From: Tropicimonas sp033101155 | GTDB lineage: Bacteria > Pseudomonadota > Alphaproteobacteria > Rhodobacterales > Rhodobacteraceae | Direction: 5' to 3' | Assembly: GCF_033101155.1 (NCBI RefSeq) | Contig: NZ_JAWMPX010000006.1 | Coordinates: forward strand, 1-64,000 | DNA length: 64,000 nt | In this document: one piece after another, positions 26,745 to 36,568 of the stretch | How positions within the stretch are numbered: the first letter of the stretch is position 1 | Layout: each line of letters opens with the position of its first letter | The notes under the pieces: model-generated | What the model was told of the DNA's origin: nothing | Databases searched by the model: none | The model's input: the letters and a program-made list of their open reading frames with translations, nothing else | Made by a program: the position numbers and the translations under genes

Positions 26745-28145
26745 TCATTCCTGCAGGCGGTCCGGCAGGGCATTGGCCCAGGCGCTGATCGTGCCGGCGC
26801 CGAGGCAGACCACCATGTCGCCCGGCTGGGTCTGTTCGCGCACAAGCCGCACGAGGTCATCTTCGCTCAGGAGCGCCCGAGCGTGGCGGTGCCCGTGGCG
26901 GATCAGACCCGCGACCAGCGCATCCCGGTCCGCGCCCTCGATGGGCGCCTCGCCCGCGGCGAAGACCTCGGCAATGCCAACCACGTCCGCCTCGTTGAAG
27001 CAGGCGCAGAAGTCATCGAAGAGGCTCGCGAGCCGCGAGTATCGATGCGGTTGGTGCACGGCGATCACGCGGCCCTCGCTGGCCTGTCGCGCCGCCTTGA
27101 GCACCGCCGCGATCTCGACCGGGTGATGGCCGTAATCGTCGATGATGGTCACACCGTTGACTTCGCCTACCTTGGTAAACCGTCGGTTAACGCCGCCGAA
27201 ATTGGCCAGTGCTTCGCGGATTTCGTCGGCCTTCATGCCGAGATGGCGGGCCACGGCGATGGCAGACAGGGCGTTGGAGACGTTGTGATCGCCCGGCATC
27301 GGCAGGGTGCAGCCCTCGATGACCATGTCGTCGCCTTTCAGCTCGACATCGAAATGCGCGATGCCCGCTTTGTAGTGCAGGTTGACCGCGCGGACATCGG
27401 CCTGGGCGTTGAACCCGTAAGTGACGATGCGGCGATCGGAGATCCTGCCGACAAGCGCCTGTACCTCGGGGTGATCCGTGCAGCAGATGGCAACGCCGTA
27501 GAAGGGGATATTCTCGACGAAAGTCTTGAAGCCTTCGCGCAGGTTCTCGATCGTGCCCCAATGTTCCATATGCTCGGGGTCGATATTGGTGATGATCGCG
27601 ACGGTGGCCGGAAGGCGGTTGAACGTGCCGTCGCTCTCGTCGGCCTCGACGACCATCCATTCGCCCTGCCCGGCCCGCGCATTGGAGCCATAGGCGTGGA
27701 TGATGCCGCCATTGATCACCGTCGGGTCGATGCCGCCAGCGTCCAGAAGGGTGGCGACCATGGTGGTGGTCGTCGTCTTGCCATGGGTGCCGGCGATGGC
27801 GATGTTCGACTTCAGGCGCATCAACTCGGCCAGCATCTCGGCGCGCCGCACGACCGGCAGCCCGCGCAGGCGCGCACCGTCAAGCTCGGGATTGCCCGGC
27901 TTGATCGCCGAAGAGATGACGACCACCTCCGCCCCTTCGAGGTTCTCGGCGACCTGGCCTATGAAAACCTTCGCGCCGAGGCGCTCAAGTCGCTCGGTGA
28001 TCTTCGACGGCTTCAGGTCCGACCCCTGGACGGAATAACCGTGGTTCAGCAGAACCTCGGCGATGCCGGACATGCCGATGCCGCCAATGCCGACAAAATG
28101 GATCGGCCCGACATCGGTGGGGAGTTTGGTGACTGCTGCGTTCAT
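26745..28145 (-). CDS. murC: UDP-N-acetylmuramate--L-alanine ligase
   Basis: Mur ligase of 466 residues that adds L-Ala to UDP-MurNAc. The N-terminal Rossmann motif is PIHFVGIGGIGMSGIAEVLL, the ATP loop GTHGKTTTTTMVATLL, then VVEADESDGTF and the C-terminal FGGVNRRFTKVGEVNGVTI with DDYGHHPVEI. The start at 28145 (MNAAVTKLP) is 16 bases from the murG stop. Length is normal. Confidence 0.97.
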   Translation of the reverse strand: MNAAVTKLPTDVGPIHFVGIGGIGMSGIAEVLLNHGYSVQGSDLKPSKITERLERLGAKVFIGQVAENLEGAEVVVISSAIKPGNPELDGARLRGLPVVRRAEMLAELMRLKSNIAIAGTHGKTTTTTMVATLLDAGGIDPTVINGGIIHAYGSNARAGQGEWMVVEADESDGTFNRLPATVAIITNIDPEHMEHWGTIENLREGFKTFVENIPFYGVAICCTDHPEVQALVGRISDRRIVTYGFNAQADVRAVNLHYKAGIAHFDVELKGDDMVIEGCTLPMPGDHNVSNALSAIAVARHLGMKADEIREALANFGGVNRRFTKVGEVNGVTIIDDYGHHPVEIAAVLKAARQASEGRVIAVHQPHRYSRLASLFDDFCACFNEADVVGIAEVFAAGEAPIEGADRDALVAGLIRHGHRHARALLSEDDLVRLVREQTQPGDMVVCLGAGTISAWANALPDRLQE

Positions 28146-28161
28146 GGCTTGCTTCCGTCCG

Positions 28162-29271
28162 TCAATTCTTCTCTGCGTCGCCGGCATGTCCGGAGAGGGT
28201 TTCGACCATCTCGACAAGGCGTTCCGTGGCATCCGGCCGACCCTGGGTAAGGGCATTCAAGGCCATCTGCATCGCGGCTTTCGGGGTTTCCAGGATCGCG
28301 CGTATCTGCTCGGAAAGTGTCTCGACTTCAAGCCGGGATTCCGGGATCACGACGGCGGCTTCCGCCTCGGCCAGACCGCGCGCATTGGCCGTCTGGTGGT
28401 CTCCGGCGGCAACCGCATAAGGCACCAGGATCGCGGGACGGCCAATGACCGCGATATCGGCGACCGAGGACGCTCCGGATCGGGAAATGACAAGCTGCGC
28501 CTCGGACATCCTGCGCGGAACATCGACGAAGAACGGCTGCACATCGGCTGAGATCGCGTGCTCTGCGTAATAGGTTGCGACCCGCTCCTCATCCTCCCCG
28601 CGCGCCTGATGGGACACGCGAAGATGTTGCAAAAGGTTCATCGGCAAGGCAGCAATGGCGGGCGGGACGATATCGGACAGGATCCGCGCGCCCTGGCTTC
28701 CGCCAATGACAAGCAGTTCCATCGGATAGTCGCCCGGCGCGATATACCCCGCGCCAGCCCGCTCCATGACCGCGCTGCGCACTGGGTTGCCGGTATGCAC
28801 AGCCTCGACGCCGTCGGGCAAGCTGGTCGGCCATGTCCCGCAGGCAACCGCATTCACCCGTTTGACGAAGACCTCGTTGACCCGCCCAAGCACGCCATTC
28901 TGCTCATGGATCATGCGCGGCAGACGCAGAAGCCAGGCCGCGGACATGGCGGGGATGGTCGGATAACCGCCGAAGCCGACGACAATGGCCGGTTTCTCGC
29001 GCAGCATACGAAAGCTTGCGCCGATGACGCCACCAAGGATGCGAAACGGGACCAGCGCCTTCGCAAGCAACCCGCCGCGCGCGAAGGTTGCCGAGCCGAC
29101 CTCGACGATCTCAACCGCATCGGGAAAGCCGCCCGCGTAGCGCGCGCCACGCGCATCGGTCGAAAGCCGGACACGCCAGCCGCGCAACAGCAGCGCTTCA
29201 GCCAGCGCCTGGGCGGGGAACATGTGCCCGCCCGTGCCGCCAGCCGCGATGATGATCAGAGGTTGGGCCAT
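28162..29271 (-). CDS. murG: N-acetylglucosaminyltransferase MurG
   Basis: GT-B glycosyltransferase of 369 residues that converts lipid I to lipid II on the cytoplasmic face of the inner membrane. Family motifs are IIAAGGTGGHMFPAQALAE at the N-terminus, VVGFGGYPTIPAMSAAWLL, and GGSQGARILSDIVP with ISRSGASSVADIAVIGRPAI in the C-terminal donor-binding lobe. Its ATG overlaps the ftsW stop (TGATG). Confidence 0.97.
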   Translation of the reverse strand: MAQPLIIIAAGGTGGHMFPAQALAEALLLRGWRVRLSTDARGARYAGGFPDAVEIVEVGSATFARGGLLAKALVPFRILGGVIGASFRMLREKPAIVVGFGGYPTIPAMSAAWLLRLPRMIHEQNGVLGRVNEVFVKRVNAVACGTWPTSLPDGVEAVHTGNPVRSAVMERAGAGYIAPGDYPMELLVIGGSQGARILSDIVPPAIAALPMNLLQHLRVSHQARGEDEERVATYYAEHAISADVQPFFVDVPRRMSEAQLVISRSGASSVADIAVIGRPAILVPYAVAAGDHQTANARGLAEAEAAVVIPESRLEVETLSEQIRAILETPKAAMQMALNALTQGRPDATERLVEMVETLSGHAGDAEKN

Positions 29272-30437
29272 CAGTGCCCCCTGCGTTGGAAGACGTCCGC
29301 AATTTCGCCCTGCGGGCGGGTCCGGGTAAATGCCAGAAGCATGCCGACTGCAATCCCCCCCGCGATCAGCGAAGAGCCGCCATAGGACACGAAGGGCAAC
29401 GTCATTCCTTTTGCCGGCAAGAGACGCACCGCGACGCCCATATTGATCATCGCCTGAACACCGAACATGCAGACCAGCCCGGTCCCGGCGAGCCGGATGA
29501 ACGGGTCACGCTCGCGCATGAGGCGGAAGAGCGAGCGGACGACAACTACGGTGTAAAGCAGGATGATGAACAGGACGAGCACGAGCCCGTATTCCTCTGC
29601 CGCAACGGCGATGATGAAATCGGTATGCGCGTCCGGCAGCGACCATTTCACCTGCCCCTCCCCGACACCGACCCCGAAGAAGCCACCCTCCTGAATTGCA
29701 TTGGTCGCATAGCCAAGCTGGGTGCGCGGGTCGATCTCCGGGTTGAGAAAGCCGTCGATCCGGCGGGCGAAATGCTCCGACGCCCCATAGGCGAAGAAAC
29801 CGAACCCGACCACGCCGCCTGCAATGCAGAGCAGCAGCACGATCGGTGCCCCGGCGACGAAATACATCACGCCCCAGGCAAACATCGTCAGCGCCGCCTG
29901 CCCGAAATCGGGCTGCATGGCGAGCAGGCCGACAATGGTGCACACGAGCAGGAAGGAGAAAGACTTGCCCGGGGGGCCGCCAACCTCCTGGCTCGCCGCC
30001 ATCAGCCAGCCCGCGAAGACGACGAAGACCGGCTTGAGAAACTCCGAGGGTTGGACCGAGGCAAAGCCGAAGGAGTACCAGCGCACCGCCCCCTTGCCGA
30101 AATCGGTCCCGAAGAAGGGCAGCAGCGCCAGCGAGATGAAGGCGGCAATGAAGCCAAGCACCGCAAGGCGTCGAACCAGTGCCGGCGACATCATCGAGGT
30201 CAGCAGCATCGTGACGATGGCCAGCCCGCCAAAGAAAAGCTGTCGCTCGACATAATGGAACGATCCCAGCCCGTTACGCGCCGCCAGCGGTGGCGACGCA
30301 GCCAGCCCCAGCAGCAGCCCGACGCCAAAGAGCATCAGGATTGCTGACATCGTCCACTTGTCGACCGTACGCCACCACCGCGGGAGAACAGGCTCCCCCG
30401 CGCGCATGGGCGCGGTACCATAGACCATCTCTGTCAT
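29271..30437 (-). CDS. ftsW: SEDS peptidoglycan polymerase FtsW
   Basis: Polytopic inner-membrane protein of 388 residues with about ten helices; septal glycan polymerase working with FtsI. SEDS motifs include FGKGAVRWYSFGFASVQPSE, MQPDFGQAALTMFAW, AHTDFIIAVAAEEYG and LPFVSYGGSSLIA. The start at 30437 (MTEMVYGTAP) removes an unlikely leader. It is the first gene of the leftward ftsW-murG-murC segment after the plus-strand flavoprotein gene, so a promoter should lie in 30438-30591. Confidence 0.95.
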   Translation of the reverse strand: MTEMVYGTAPMRAGEPVLPRWWRTVDKWTMSAILMLFGVGLLLGLAASPPLAARNGLGSFHYVERQLFFGGLAIVTMLLTSMMSPALVRRLAVLGFIAAFISLALLPFFGTDFGKGAVRWYSFGFASVQPSEFLKPVFVVFAGWLMAASQEVGGPPGKSFSFLLVCTIVGLLAMQPDFGQAALTMFAWGVMYFVAGAPIVLLLCIAGGVVGFGFFAYGASEHFARRIDGFLNPEIDPRTQLGYATNAIQEGGFFGVGVGEGQVKWSLPDAHTDFIIAVAAEEYGLVLVLFIILLYTVVVVRSLFRLMRERDPFIRLAGTGLVCMFGVQAMINMGVAVRLLPAKGMTLPFVSYGGSSLIAGGIAVGMLLAFTRTRPQGEIADVFQRRGH

Positions 30438-30591
30438 GGAATATCCGCCACACTGCCTCATCTGCCCGGTTTTCCGGGTCTCACCGGCCAGTCTACGCGC
30501 CCGCTGGCTTTTTTTCCAGCCAAATGACGTAAATGCCGGGATTTCCTGGCCGGGACTTGCGGGCCAACGCGGCGCATGCTCTGAGACCGGC

Positions 30592-31779
30592 ATGAAAATC
30601 GACACCTTGATCCTTGGCGCCGGCGCGGCCGGCCTCTTCTGTGCCGCGCAAGGCCCCGGCCGTTGCCTCGTCGTGGATCACGCGAAAGCGCCGGGCGAGA
30701 AGATCCGGATTTCGGGCGGCGGGCGCTGCAATTTCACCAATCTCCATGCCGGGCCGGAGAATTTCCTCTCCGCCAATCCGCATTTCTGCAAATCGGCGCT
30801 GAGCCGCTACACGCAGTGGGATTTCCTCGATCTCGTCCAGCGCCACGGCATCGGCTGGCATGAGAAGACCCTCGGGCAACTCTTCTGCGATGACAGCGCA
30901 AAACAGATCATCGAGATGCTTTTGGCTGAATGCCGCACGGCCGGCGCCGAGATCTGGCTGCAGACCGAGATCGGCGAGATCTCCCATTCCGATGGCCGTT
31001 TTCGCTGCCAGTTGACCCGGAATGGCAAGGTCATCGAAGTTGAGAGCCGCGCGCTTGTCGTCGCCACGGGTGGCAAGTCGATCCCGAAGATGGGCGCCAC
31101 CGGGCTCGCCTACCGCATCGCCGAGCGCTTCGGCCTCGACCAGACCGAGACCCGCCCGGCGCTTGTCCCGCTCACCTTCGGCGGTCCGACCCTCGAACAT
31201 CTCAAATCCCTCGCGGGCCTGTCCTGCGACGCCGAGATCACCTGCAACGGCACAGGGTTCCGCGAAGCGCTGCTCTTCACCCATCGCGGTCTCTCCGGCC
31301 CCGCCATCCTGCAGATCTCCTCTTTCTGGCGCGAGGGCGATGCGCTCTCCATGCGCCTGCGTCCCGATGTCGACTTCTATGAAACCCTCCGCGCCCGCCG
31401 CCAGATCGACGGCCGCAAGTCCCTCTCCCGGCACCTCTCGGAGCATCTTCCAAGTCGCCTCGCCACCCTCATTGCCGAGCAGAGCGGCCTCACCGGCAAC
31501 CTCGCTGACCAATCGGACAAAGCCCTTCAGCACCTCGTCAGTCATCTGACCGACTGGCAACTCACGCCCACAGGCAGCGAAGGCTACCGAACAGCCGAAG
31601 TTACCCTCGGCGGCATCGACACGGACGAACTCTCGTCCCGAACCATGGAAGCCAGGAAATGCCCCGGCCTCTACTTCATCGGCGAATGCGTTGATGTGAC
31701 CGGCTGGCTCGGCGGCTACAATTTCCAATGGGCCTGGTCCAGCGCCCATGCCACCGCCACAGCCATCGCCGCGACGTGA
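30592..31779 (+). CDS. HI0933/YhiN-type FAD-dependent oxidoreductase
   Basis: Flavoprotein of 395 residues. The dinucleotide-binding start is KIDTLILGAGAAGLFCAAQ, followed by the family-specific KIRISGGGRCNFTNLHAG, ALVVATGGKSIPKMGATG, VTLGGIDTDELSSRTMEAR and the end FIGECVDVTGWLGGYNFQWA, all in the HI0933 family order. The reaction is unknown. The start at 30592 is chosen because the Rossmann motif follows directly. It is on the plus strand, divergent from ftsW and convergent with murD, so it interrupts the otherwise all-minus dcw run. Confidence 0.92.
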   Translation: MKIDTLILGAGAAGLFCAAQGPGRCLVVDHAKAPGEKIRISGGGRCNFTNLHAGPENFLSANPHFCKSALSRYTQWDFLDLVQRHGIGWHEKTLGQLFCDDSAKQIIEMLLAECRTAGAEIWLQTEIGEISHSDGRFRCQLTRNGKVIEVESRALVVATGGKSIPKMGATGLAYRIAERFGLDQTETRPALVPLTFGGPTLEHLKSLAGLSCDAEITCNGTGFREALLFTHRGLSGPAILQISSFWREGDALSMRLRPDVDFYETLRARRQIDGRKSLSRHLSEHLPSRLATLIAEQSGLTGNLADQSDKALQHLVSHLTDWQLTPTGSEGYRTAEVTLGGIDTDELSSRTMEARKCPGLYFIGECVDVTGWLGGYNFQWAWSSAHATATAIAAT

Positions 31780-31862
31780 TCGGCAGCGGTAAAGCTAAAA
31801 GCAGTTGCGGCCCGAAGGGCTCATGAAGAATGCGCCGTAGGCGCGCAATCGAACAGCCGGCC

Positions 31863-33269
31863 CTACCCTTCCAGGATCGCCCTGACCCGTTGCATGAAGT
31901 CCTCACCGCGGGTCTCGAAACTGTTATACTGATCGAAACTCGCGGCTGCCGGTGCCAACAGGACCGTCTCGCCCGGTTGCGCCTCCGCGACGGCCCGCGC
32001 GACCGCCACCTCCATCGTGCCACAGATCTCGCAGTCGACCCCTTCGCCCAGCCCGAGCGCGAAATGCTCCGCCTCGCGGCCGATCACATAGGCCTTGGCT
32101 ACGTTGCCAAGATACGGATGGAGCGCCGCCAACCCGCCGTCCTTCTCCAACCCTCCACAGATCCAGCGGATATTTTGGAAGGCCTGCAAGGCCTGAACCG
32201 CGCTGTCGACATTGGTCGCCTTGGAATCGTTGACGAAGGCCACGCCCCCCTTCTCGCCCACATGTTGACTGCGATGTGGCAAGCCAGGATAGCTCGCCAG
32301 CCCTGCCTCGATCACGCGCGGTGCGATTCCGAAGGAGCGCAGCACCGCATAGGCCGCGCAAGCATTCTGGTGGTTATGCGCACCGGGGAGGCCACGCACG
32401 CCACGCAAGTCAATCGAAGCCGCCTGCCGCCCCTTGCGGTACTCGGCCAGAAACCCTTTCCGTGCGAAGACATTCCAGCCCGGTCCGGAGAGTTTGCGCC
32501 CAGAGGAAACGCGTATCACCCTGTCGTCAGCGGCCCCTTCGGTGAGTTGCCCGGCGAGGAAGCGCCCCTCGGGCTCGTCCACACCAACCACCGCCCGGTC
32601 CGGACCGCCTTCGGAAAAGAGTCGACGCTTGGCGGCGAAATACCCGCCATAGCCGCCATGACGGTCGAGATGATCCGGCGAGAGATTGGTGAAGACGGCC
32701 ACATCCGGGGTCAACGACCGGGCGAGATCCGTCTGGTAGGAGCTCAGTTCGATCACGACGACGCCGCCATCCTCGGGCGGGTCGATATCGAGCACGCCGC
32801 GGCCGATATTGCCAGCGAGCTGAACAGATCGGCCTGCGGCTTCCAGCAAATGGGCGATGAGCGCCGAGGTTGTGGATTTCCCGTTCGAGCCGGTGACGGC
32901 AATGACCTTCGGGATGGTGTCGAAGCGATCCCAATCGCCAATGGCAAGAGAGCGGAAGAAGAGGCCGATGTCATTGTCGACCGGCACGCCGGCGTCGAGT
33001 GCTGCGGCGATTGCCTTGTGAGGGGCCGGATAGAGATGCGGGATGCCGGGCGATGTGACGAGCAAGCTGACACCGTCAAGCCCGCCCGGACGGGAGACAT
33101 CACGCAGCTCGAACCCCTCTTCCTCGGCGCGCCCGCGCCCGGAGGCACCGTCGTCCCAACAGAGCGGGTGACCGCCACCGGCTGCAATGGCGCGTGCGGC
33201 GGCGAGGCCGGACCGGCCCAGACCGAGCACGGCGATCTTCTGTCCTTCGACGCCGCGAACCGGTATCAT
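31863..33269 (-). CDS. murD: UDP-N-acetylmuramoyl-L-alanine--D-glutamate ligase
   Basis: Mur ligase of 468 residues that adds D-Glu. The N-terminal motif is KIAVLGLGRSGLAAARAIAA, the ATP loop VTGSNGKSTTSALIAHLL, then NLSPDHLDRHGGYGGYFAAK, AHNHQNACAAYAVLRS and FVNDSKATNVDSAVQALQ, with LLAPAAASFDQYNSFETRG at the end. The start at 33269 has AGGAGA upstream; a much longer frame to 33728 runs antisense-like through the neighbouring gene and is rejected. Confidence 0.97.
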   Translation of the reverse strand: MIPVRGVEGQKIAVLGLGRSGLAAARAIAAGGGHPLCWDDGASGRGRAEEEGFELRDVSRPGGLDGVSLLVTSPGIPHLYPAPHKAIAAALDAGVPVDNDIGLFFRSLAIGDWDRFDTIPKVIAVTGSNGKSTTSALIAHLLEAAGRSVQLAGNIGRGVLDIDPPEDGGVVVIELSSYQTDLARSLTPDVAVFTNLSPDHLDRHGGYGGYFAAKRRLFSEGGPDRAVVGVDEPEGRFLAGQLTEGAADDRVIRVSSGRKLSGPGWNVFARKGFLAEYRKGRQAASIDLRGVRGLPGAHNHQNACAAYAVLRSFGIAPRVIEAGLASYPGLPHRSQHVGEKGGVAFVNDSKATNVDSAVQALQAFQNIRWICGGLEKDGGLAALHPYLGNVAKAYVIGREAEHFALGLGEGVDCEICGTMEVAVARAVAEAQPGETVLLAPAAASFDQYNSFETRGEDFMQRVRAILEG

Positions 33270-33369
33270 CGTGTATCTCCTGTCGTTATCGAGGGCTTGC
33301 CCGCGAGCAGAGCTCGACGGGCGGTGGCGCGCGCAAGCGCGCGCAGTCGGGTGGAAAGGCCAAGGCCCG

Positions 33370-34023
33370 CTACCACGGGATTTCCTTGCGGCGACGGAAG
33401 AACCCGCCGGTCGGGCCGTTCTCAGGCAACATCGCGAGCCAGAGCGCGGTGTCCGCCCCCTCCTCGACACTGAGGCGCGCGCCCTCGCCGCCCATGCGGG
33501 TCCGCACCCAGCCAGGGCACATGGCATTGATCTTGACACAATCCGGCAGGTCGCGGGCCAACGCCTTGGTCTGTGCATTGAGCGCCGCCTTCGCGATGCC
33601 GTAGGCGTTCGGCCCGCCAAGGCCCTCAGAAAAGGCGCCCCAGCCGGAAGAGAGGTTGACGATGCGCCCGAAGCCCCGCGCGGCCATACCGGGCGCAAGC
33701 GCGAGAGTGAGACGAAAGGGTCCGTCAACCATCACCGCCATGGCATCGAAATAGCCCTGCGGGTTCTCCAAAAGCGAGCCTTGAGGCAGGATCCCAGCAT
33801 TGTTGACGAGGATGTCGAACCTGGCGCCGTCAAACTGGCGCAGCGTGTCGGGGCGCAGCAGGTCAGCCATCGCCCAATCGCAGCCAAGCGCGGCTGCCGC
33901 CTCGGCGCCTTCTGCCCGGCCGCGCGCTGTAATGGTGACTCCGCAACCTTTCGCAACGAGTCCCGCCGCGATGGCGCGCCCGATGCCACGATTTCCACCA
34001 GTTACCAGAGCGGCCTTGGCCAT
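33370..34023 (-). CDS. short-chain dehydrogenase/reductase
   Basis: 217 residues. The cofactor loop is ALVTGGNRGIGRAIAAGL, then DILVNNAGILPQGS, the catalytic Ser region IVNLSSGWGAF and the YxxxK motif in NAYGIAKAAL; the PGWVRTRMGG stretch follows. This is a classical SDR, probably NADP-dependent judging from the TARGR stretch after strand 2. The substrate is unknown. It is inserted between mraY and murD on the same strand, 25 bases after mraY, so it is probably in the operon. Confidence 0.9.
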   Translation of the reverse strand: MAKAALVTGGNRGIGRAIAAGLVAKGCGVTITARGRAEGAEAAAALGCDWAMADLLRPDTLRQFDGARFDILVNNAGILPQGSLLENPQGYFDAMAVMVDGPFRLTLALAPGMAARGFGRIVNLSSGWGAFSEGLGGPNAYGIAKAALNAQTKALARDLPDCVKINAMCPGWVRTRMGGEGARLSVEEGADTALWLAMLPENGPTGGFFRRRKEIPW

Positions 34024-34048
34024 TTTCCTGCCCTCCGAGCCTGATGCC

Positions 34049-35131
34049 TCAGCGGATCTTCAGCGTCGCAAGGCCGATCAGACCAAGGATCAGCGAGATG
34101 ATCCAGAAGCGGATAACGATCTGCGGCTCTGCCCAGCCGCGCTTCTCGAAATGATGGTGGATCGGAGCCATGAGGAAAACCCTCTTCCCGGTGCGCTTGA
34201 AATAAGCGACCTGGATGATGACCGACAGCGCCTCAGCGACGAACAGACCGCCGACAATGGCCAGCACGATCTCGTGTTTGGTCGAAACCGCGATGGCACC
34301 GAGCGCGCCGCCAAGCGCGAGGCTGCCGGTATCGCCCATGAAGACGGCCGCAGGCGGCGCGTTGTACCACAGGAAGCCAAGCCCGCCGCCAATCAGCCCT
34401 GCCACGAAGATGATCAACTCACCAGTGCCGGGAACGTAGTGCAGGCCAAGATATTCGGTGAAGTCCGAGCGGCCGACGAAATAGGCGATGATGCCCAGCG
34501 TGCCGGCGGCAATCATCACTGGCATGATGGCCAGCCCGTCCAGCCCGTCTGTGAGGTTCACCGCATTGGCTGCGCCCACGATGACGATCATGGCAAAGGG
34601 GATAAAAAGGAAGCCCATGTTTATCAGGGCATCCTTGAAGACCGGCAGGGCGAGTTGGTTGGTCAGATCCGCCGGATGAAACCAGGCGGCGATGCCGCTG
34701 GCAATGGCGGCAATCACAAAGCCGAGGCCGAGGCGAACCCGGCCGGGAACACCCGCCGTGTTGTTCTTCGAGACCTTGGCATAATCATCCGCGAAGCCGA
34801 TGGCACCGAAGCCAATCGTCACCATCAGGACAATCCAGACGTAAGGATTGTCGAGCCGCGCCCAGAGCAGCGTCGAGAAGACGACCGCGCCGAGGATCAA
34901 CACCCCGCCCATGGTCGGTGTCCCGGCCTTGACGAAATGCCCCTCCGGACCGTCTTCCCGGATCGGCTGGCCCTTGCCCTGCTTGCGGCGCAGCAGGTCG
35001 ATCAGTGGTCGACCGAACAGGAAGCCGAAGATCAGCGCCGTGAAAAACGCCGCGCCGGTGCGGAAGGTGATATACCGGAACAGGTTGAAGACGTCGCCGC
35101 CATCGGAAAAATTCGTCAGCCAATAGAGCAT
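34049..35131 (-). CDS. mraY: phospho-N-acetylmuramoyl-pentapeptide-transferase
   Basis: Polytopic transferase of 360 residues with about ten helices that makes lipid I from UDP-MurNAc-pentapeptide and undecaprenyl phosphate. Key motifs are GKGQPIREDGPEGHFVKAGT, the Asp pair in GFADDYAKVSKNN, NAVNLTDGLDGLA and APIHHHFEKRGWAE. It follows murF after 15 bases. Length is typical. Confidence 0.97.
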   Translation of the reverse strand: MLYWLTNFSDGGDVFNLFRYITFRTGAAFFTALIFGFLFGRPLIDLLRRKQGKGQPIREDGPEGHFVKAGTPTMGGVLILGAVVFSTLLWARLDNPYVWIVLMVTIGFGAIGFADDYAKVSKNNTAGVPGRVRLGLGFVIAAIASGIAAWFHPADLTNQLALPVFKDALINMGFLFIPFAMIVIVGAANAVNLTDGLDGLAIMPVMIAAGTLGIIAYFVGRSDFTEYLGLHYVPGTGELIIFVAGLIGGGLGFLWYNAPPAAVFMGDTGSLALGGALGAIAVSTKHEIVLAIVGGLFVAEALSVIIQVAYFKRTGKRVFLMAPIHHHFEKRGWAEPQIVIRFWIISLILGLIGLATLKIR

Positions 35132-35146
35132 TTGCTCTGCCTCTTT

Positions 35147-36568
35147 TTATTTGCCGGGCTCCGATTGGCCCAGTTTTCGGATGGCGTCAACGACCCGCGC
35201 CAGACGGATGCCCAGCGAGCCCTTGACGAGCACGATGTCGCCGGGGGCGACGCATTCATGAAATTTTGCGGCCATCTCGGTGCTTTCCTCGCACCACCTG
35301 CCCTGCTGGCGTGCGGGCAGCGCCTCCCAGAGCGCGCGGGACCGGGGGCCGACGCAATGGACCTGCGCGATGCCCGCCATGGCGGGATGGTCGGCCAGGG
35401 CCGCGTGCAGTTCAATCTCGCTTGCACCCAGCTCCAGCATATCGCCAAGAATGGCGATGCGGCGGCCCTTGGGCGCTGTCGTGGCCAGCATGTCCAGTGC
35501 TGCGCCGACAGAGGCCGGGTTGGCATTGTAGCTGTCGTCGATGAGATCGAACCCGACCTCCTCGACCGGATCGAGCAGAATGGTCTCGCGCGCACCGCGC
35601 CCCTCGAACGGCAGCCAGAGGCCGAGATCATGGGCCGCAATGGCAAGATCGGCCCCAACCGCACTCGCGGCCGCCAACGCGCCCAGACCGTTCATCGCAA
35701 AATGCCGTCCCGGGGTTTGCAGCTTGAACACAACCGGATGCGACGCGCCGTTCGGGCCGGAGATACGCGCCTGGACCATGGTCTGGCCGTCCTGCTGGAG
35801 CACATGGATCAGTTCGGCATCGATGCCTTTTTCGCCGAAGCCCATGATATCGGCGCCCTTGGCGCGGGCGGCATCGAAGAGAAGAGGGCTCGTGTCAAGG
35901 TCGGCATTCAGGATGGCCGGGCCGCCGGGACGGAGCCCCTCGAGGATCGTGGCCTTCTCGCGGGCGATCCCCTCGACATTTTCGAAGGCTTCGAGATGGG
36001 CCGGGGCGACGATGGTGACCATGGCAGCATCGAGATCCGCGAGCTTCGCCAGCGGGGCGATCTCGCCGGGATGGTTCATGCCGATCTCGATCACCGCATA
36101 GTCGGCATCGGCCGGCATGCGGGCGAGCGTGAGCGGAACGCCCCAGTGGTTGTTGTAGCTCTTCTCGGCGGCATGGGTCTTGCCTTGGCGGCTGAGGATC
36201 GCGCGCAGCATCTCCTTGGTCGACGTCTTGCCAACGGAGCCGGTGATACCAATCACCTTCGCCTTCGTCCGTGCCCGGGCGGCAACGCCAAGCGCTTCCA
36301 GCCCCTCGAGAACATCTTCTACGATCAGCAGCGGCGCATCCTCCGACACGCCCTCCGGCACGCGATCGACCAGCGCGGCGGCGGCACCCGCCTCCAGCGC
36401 CTGGGCCACGAAGTCATGGCCATCGCGCACATCCTTGAGCGCCACAAAGAGTGCGCCGGGTTCGAGCGTGCGGGTGTCGATGGAGACGGAGCTCGCCTGC
36501 CAGGGCGTGGGCGCGCGGCCCCCGGTGGCGGCGGCTGCGTCTTCGGAGGTCCAGAGAATATCGCTCAT
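35147..36568 (-). CDS. murF: UDP-MurNAc-tripeptide--D-Ala-D-Ala ligase
   Basis: Mur ligase of 473 residues that adds the D-Ala-D-Ala dipeptide supplied by Ddl. The ATP loop is GITGSVGKTSTKEMLRAIL, followed by YNNHWGVPLTLARMP, VIEIGMNHPGEIAPLAKLA and DDSYNANPASVGAALDML in the C-terminal half. Its start overlaps the murE stop by four bases (ATGA). Confidence 0.97.
   Translation of the reverse strand: MSDILWTSEDAAAATGGRAPTPWQASSVSIDTRTLEPGALFVALKDVRDGHDFVAQALEAGAAAALVDRVPEGVSEDAPLLIVEDVLEGLEALGVAARARTKAKVIGITGSVGKTSTKEMLRAILSRQGKTHAAEKSYNNHWGVPLTLARMPADADYAVIEIGMNHPGEIAPLAKLADLDAAMVTIVAPAHLEAFENVEGIAREKATILEGLRPGGPAILNADLDTSPLLFDAARAKGADIMGFGEKGIDAELIHVLQQDGQTMVQARISGPNGASHPVVFKLQTPGRHFAMNGLGALAAASAVGADLAIAAHDLGLWLPFEGRGARETILLDPVEEVGFDLIDDSYNANPASVGAALDMLATTAPKGRRIAILGDMLELGASEIELHAALADHPAMAGIAQVHCVGPRSRALWEALPARQQGRWCEESTEMAAKFHECVAPGDIVLVKGSLGIRLARVVDAIRKLGQSEPGK

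Noticed and set aside
31863..33728. MurD with a 150-residue N-terminal extension
   Set aside because: The extension is arginine/serine-rich shadow of the SDR gene; the ATG at 33269 has a good ribosome site and gives normal MurD length.
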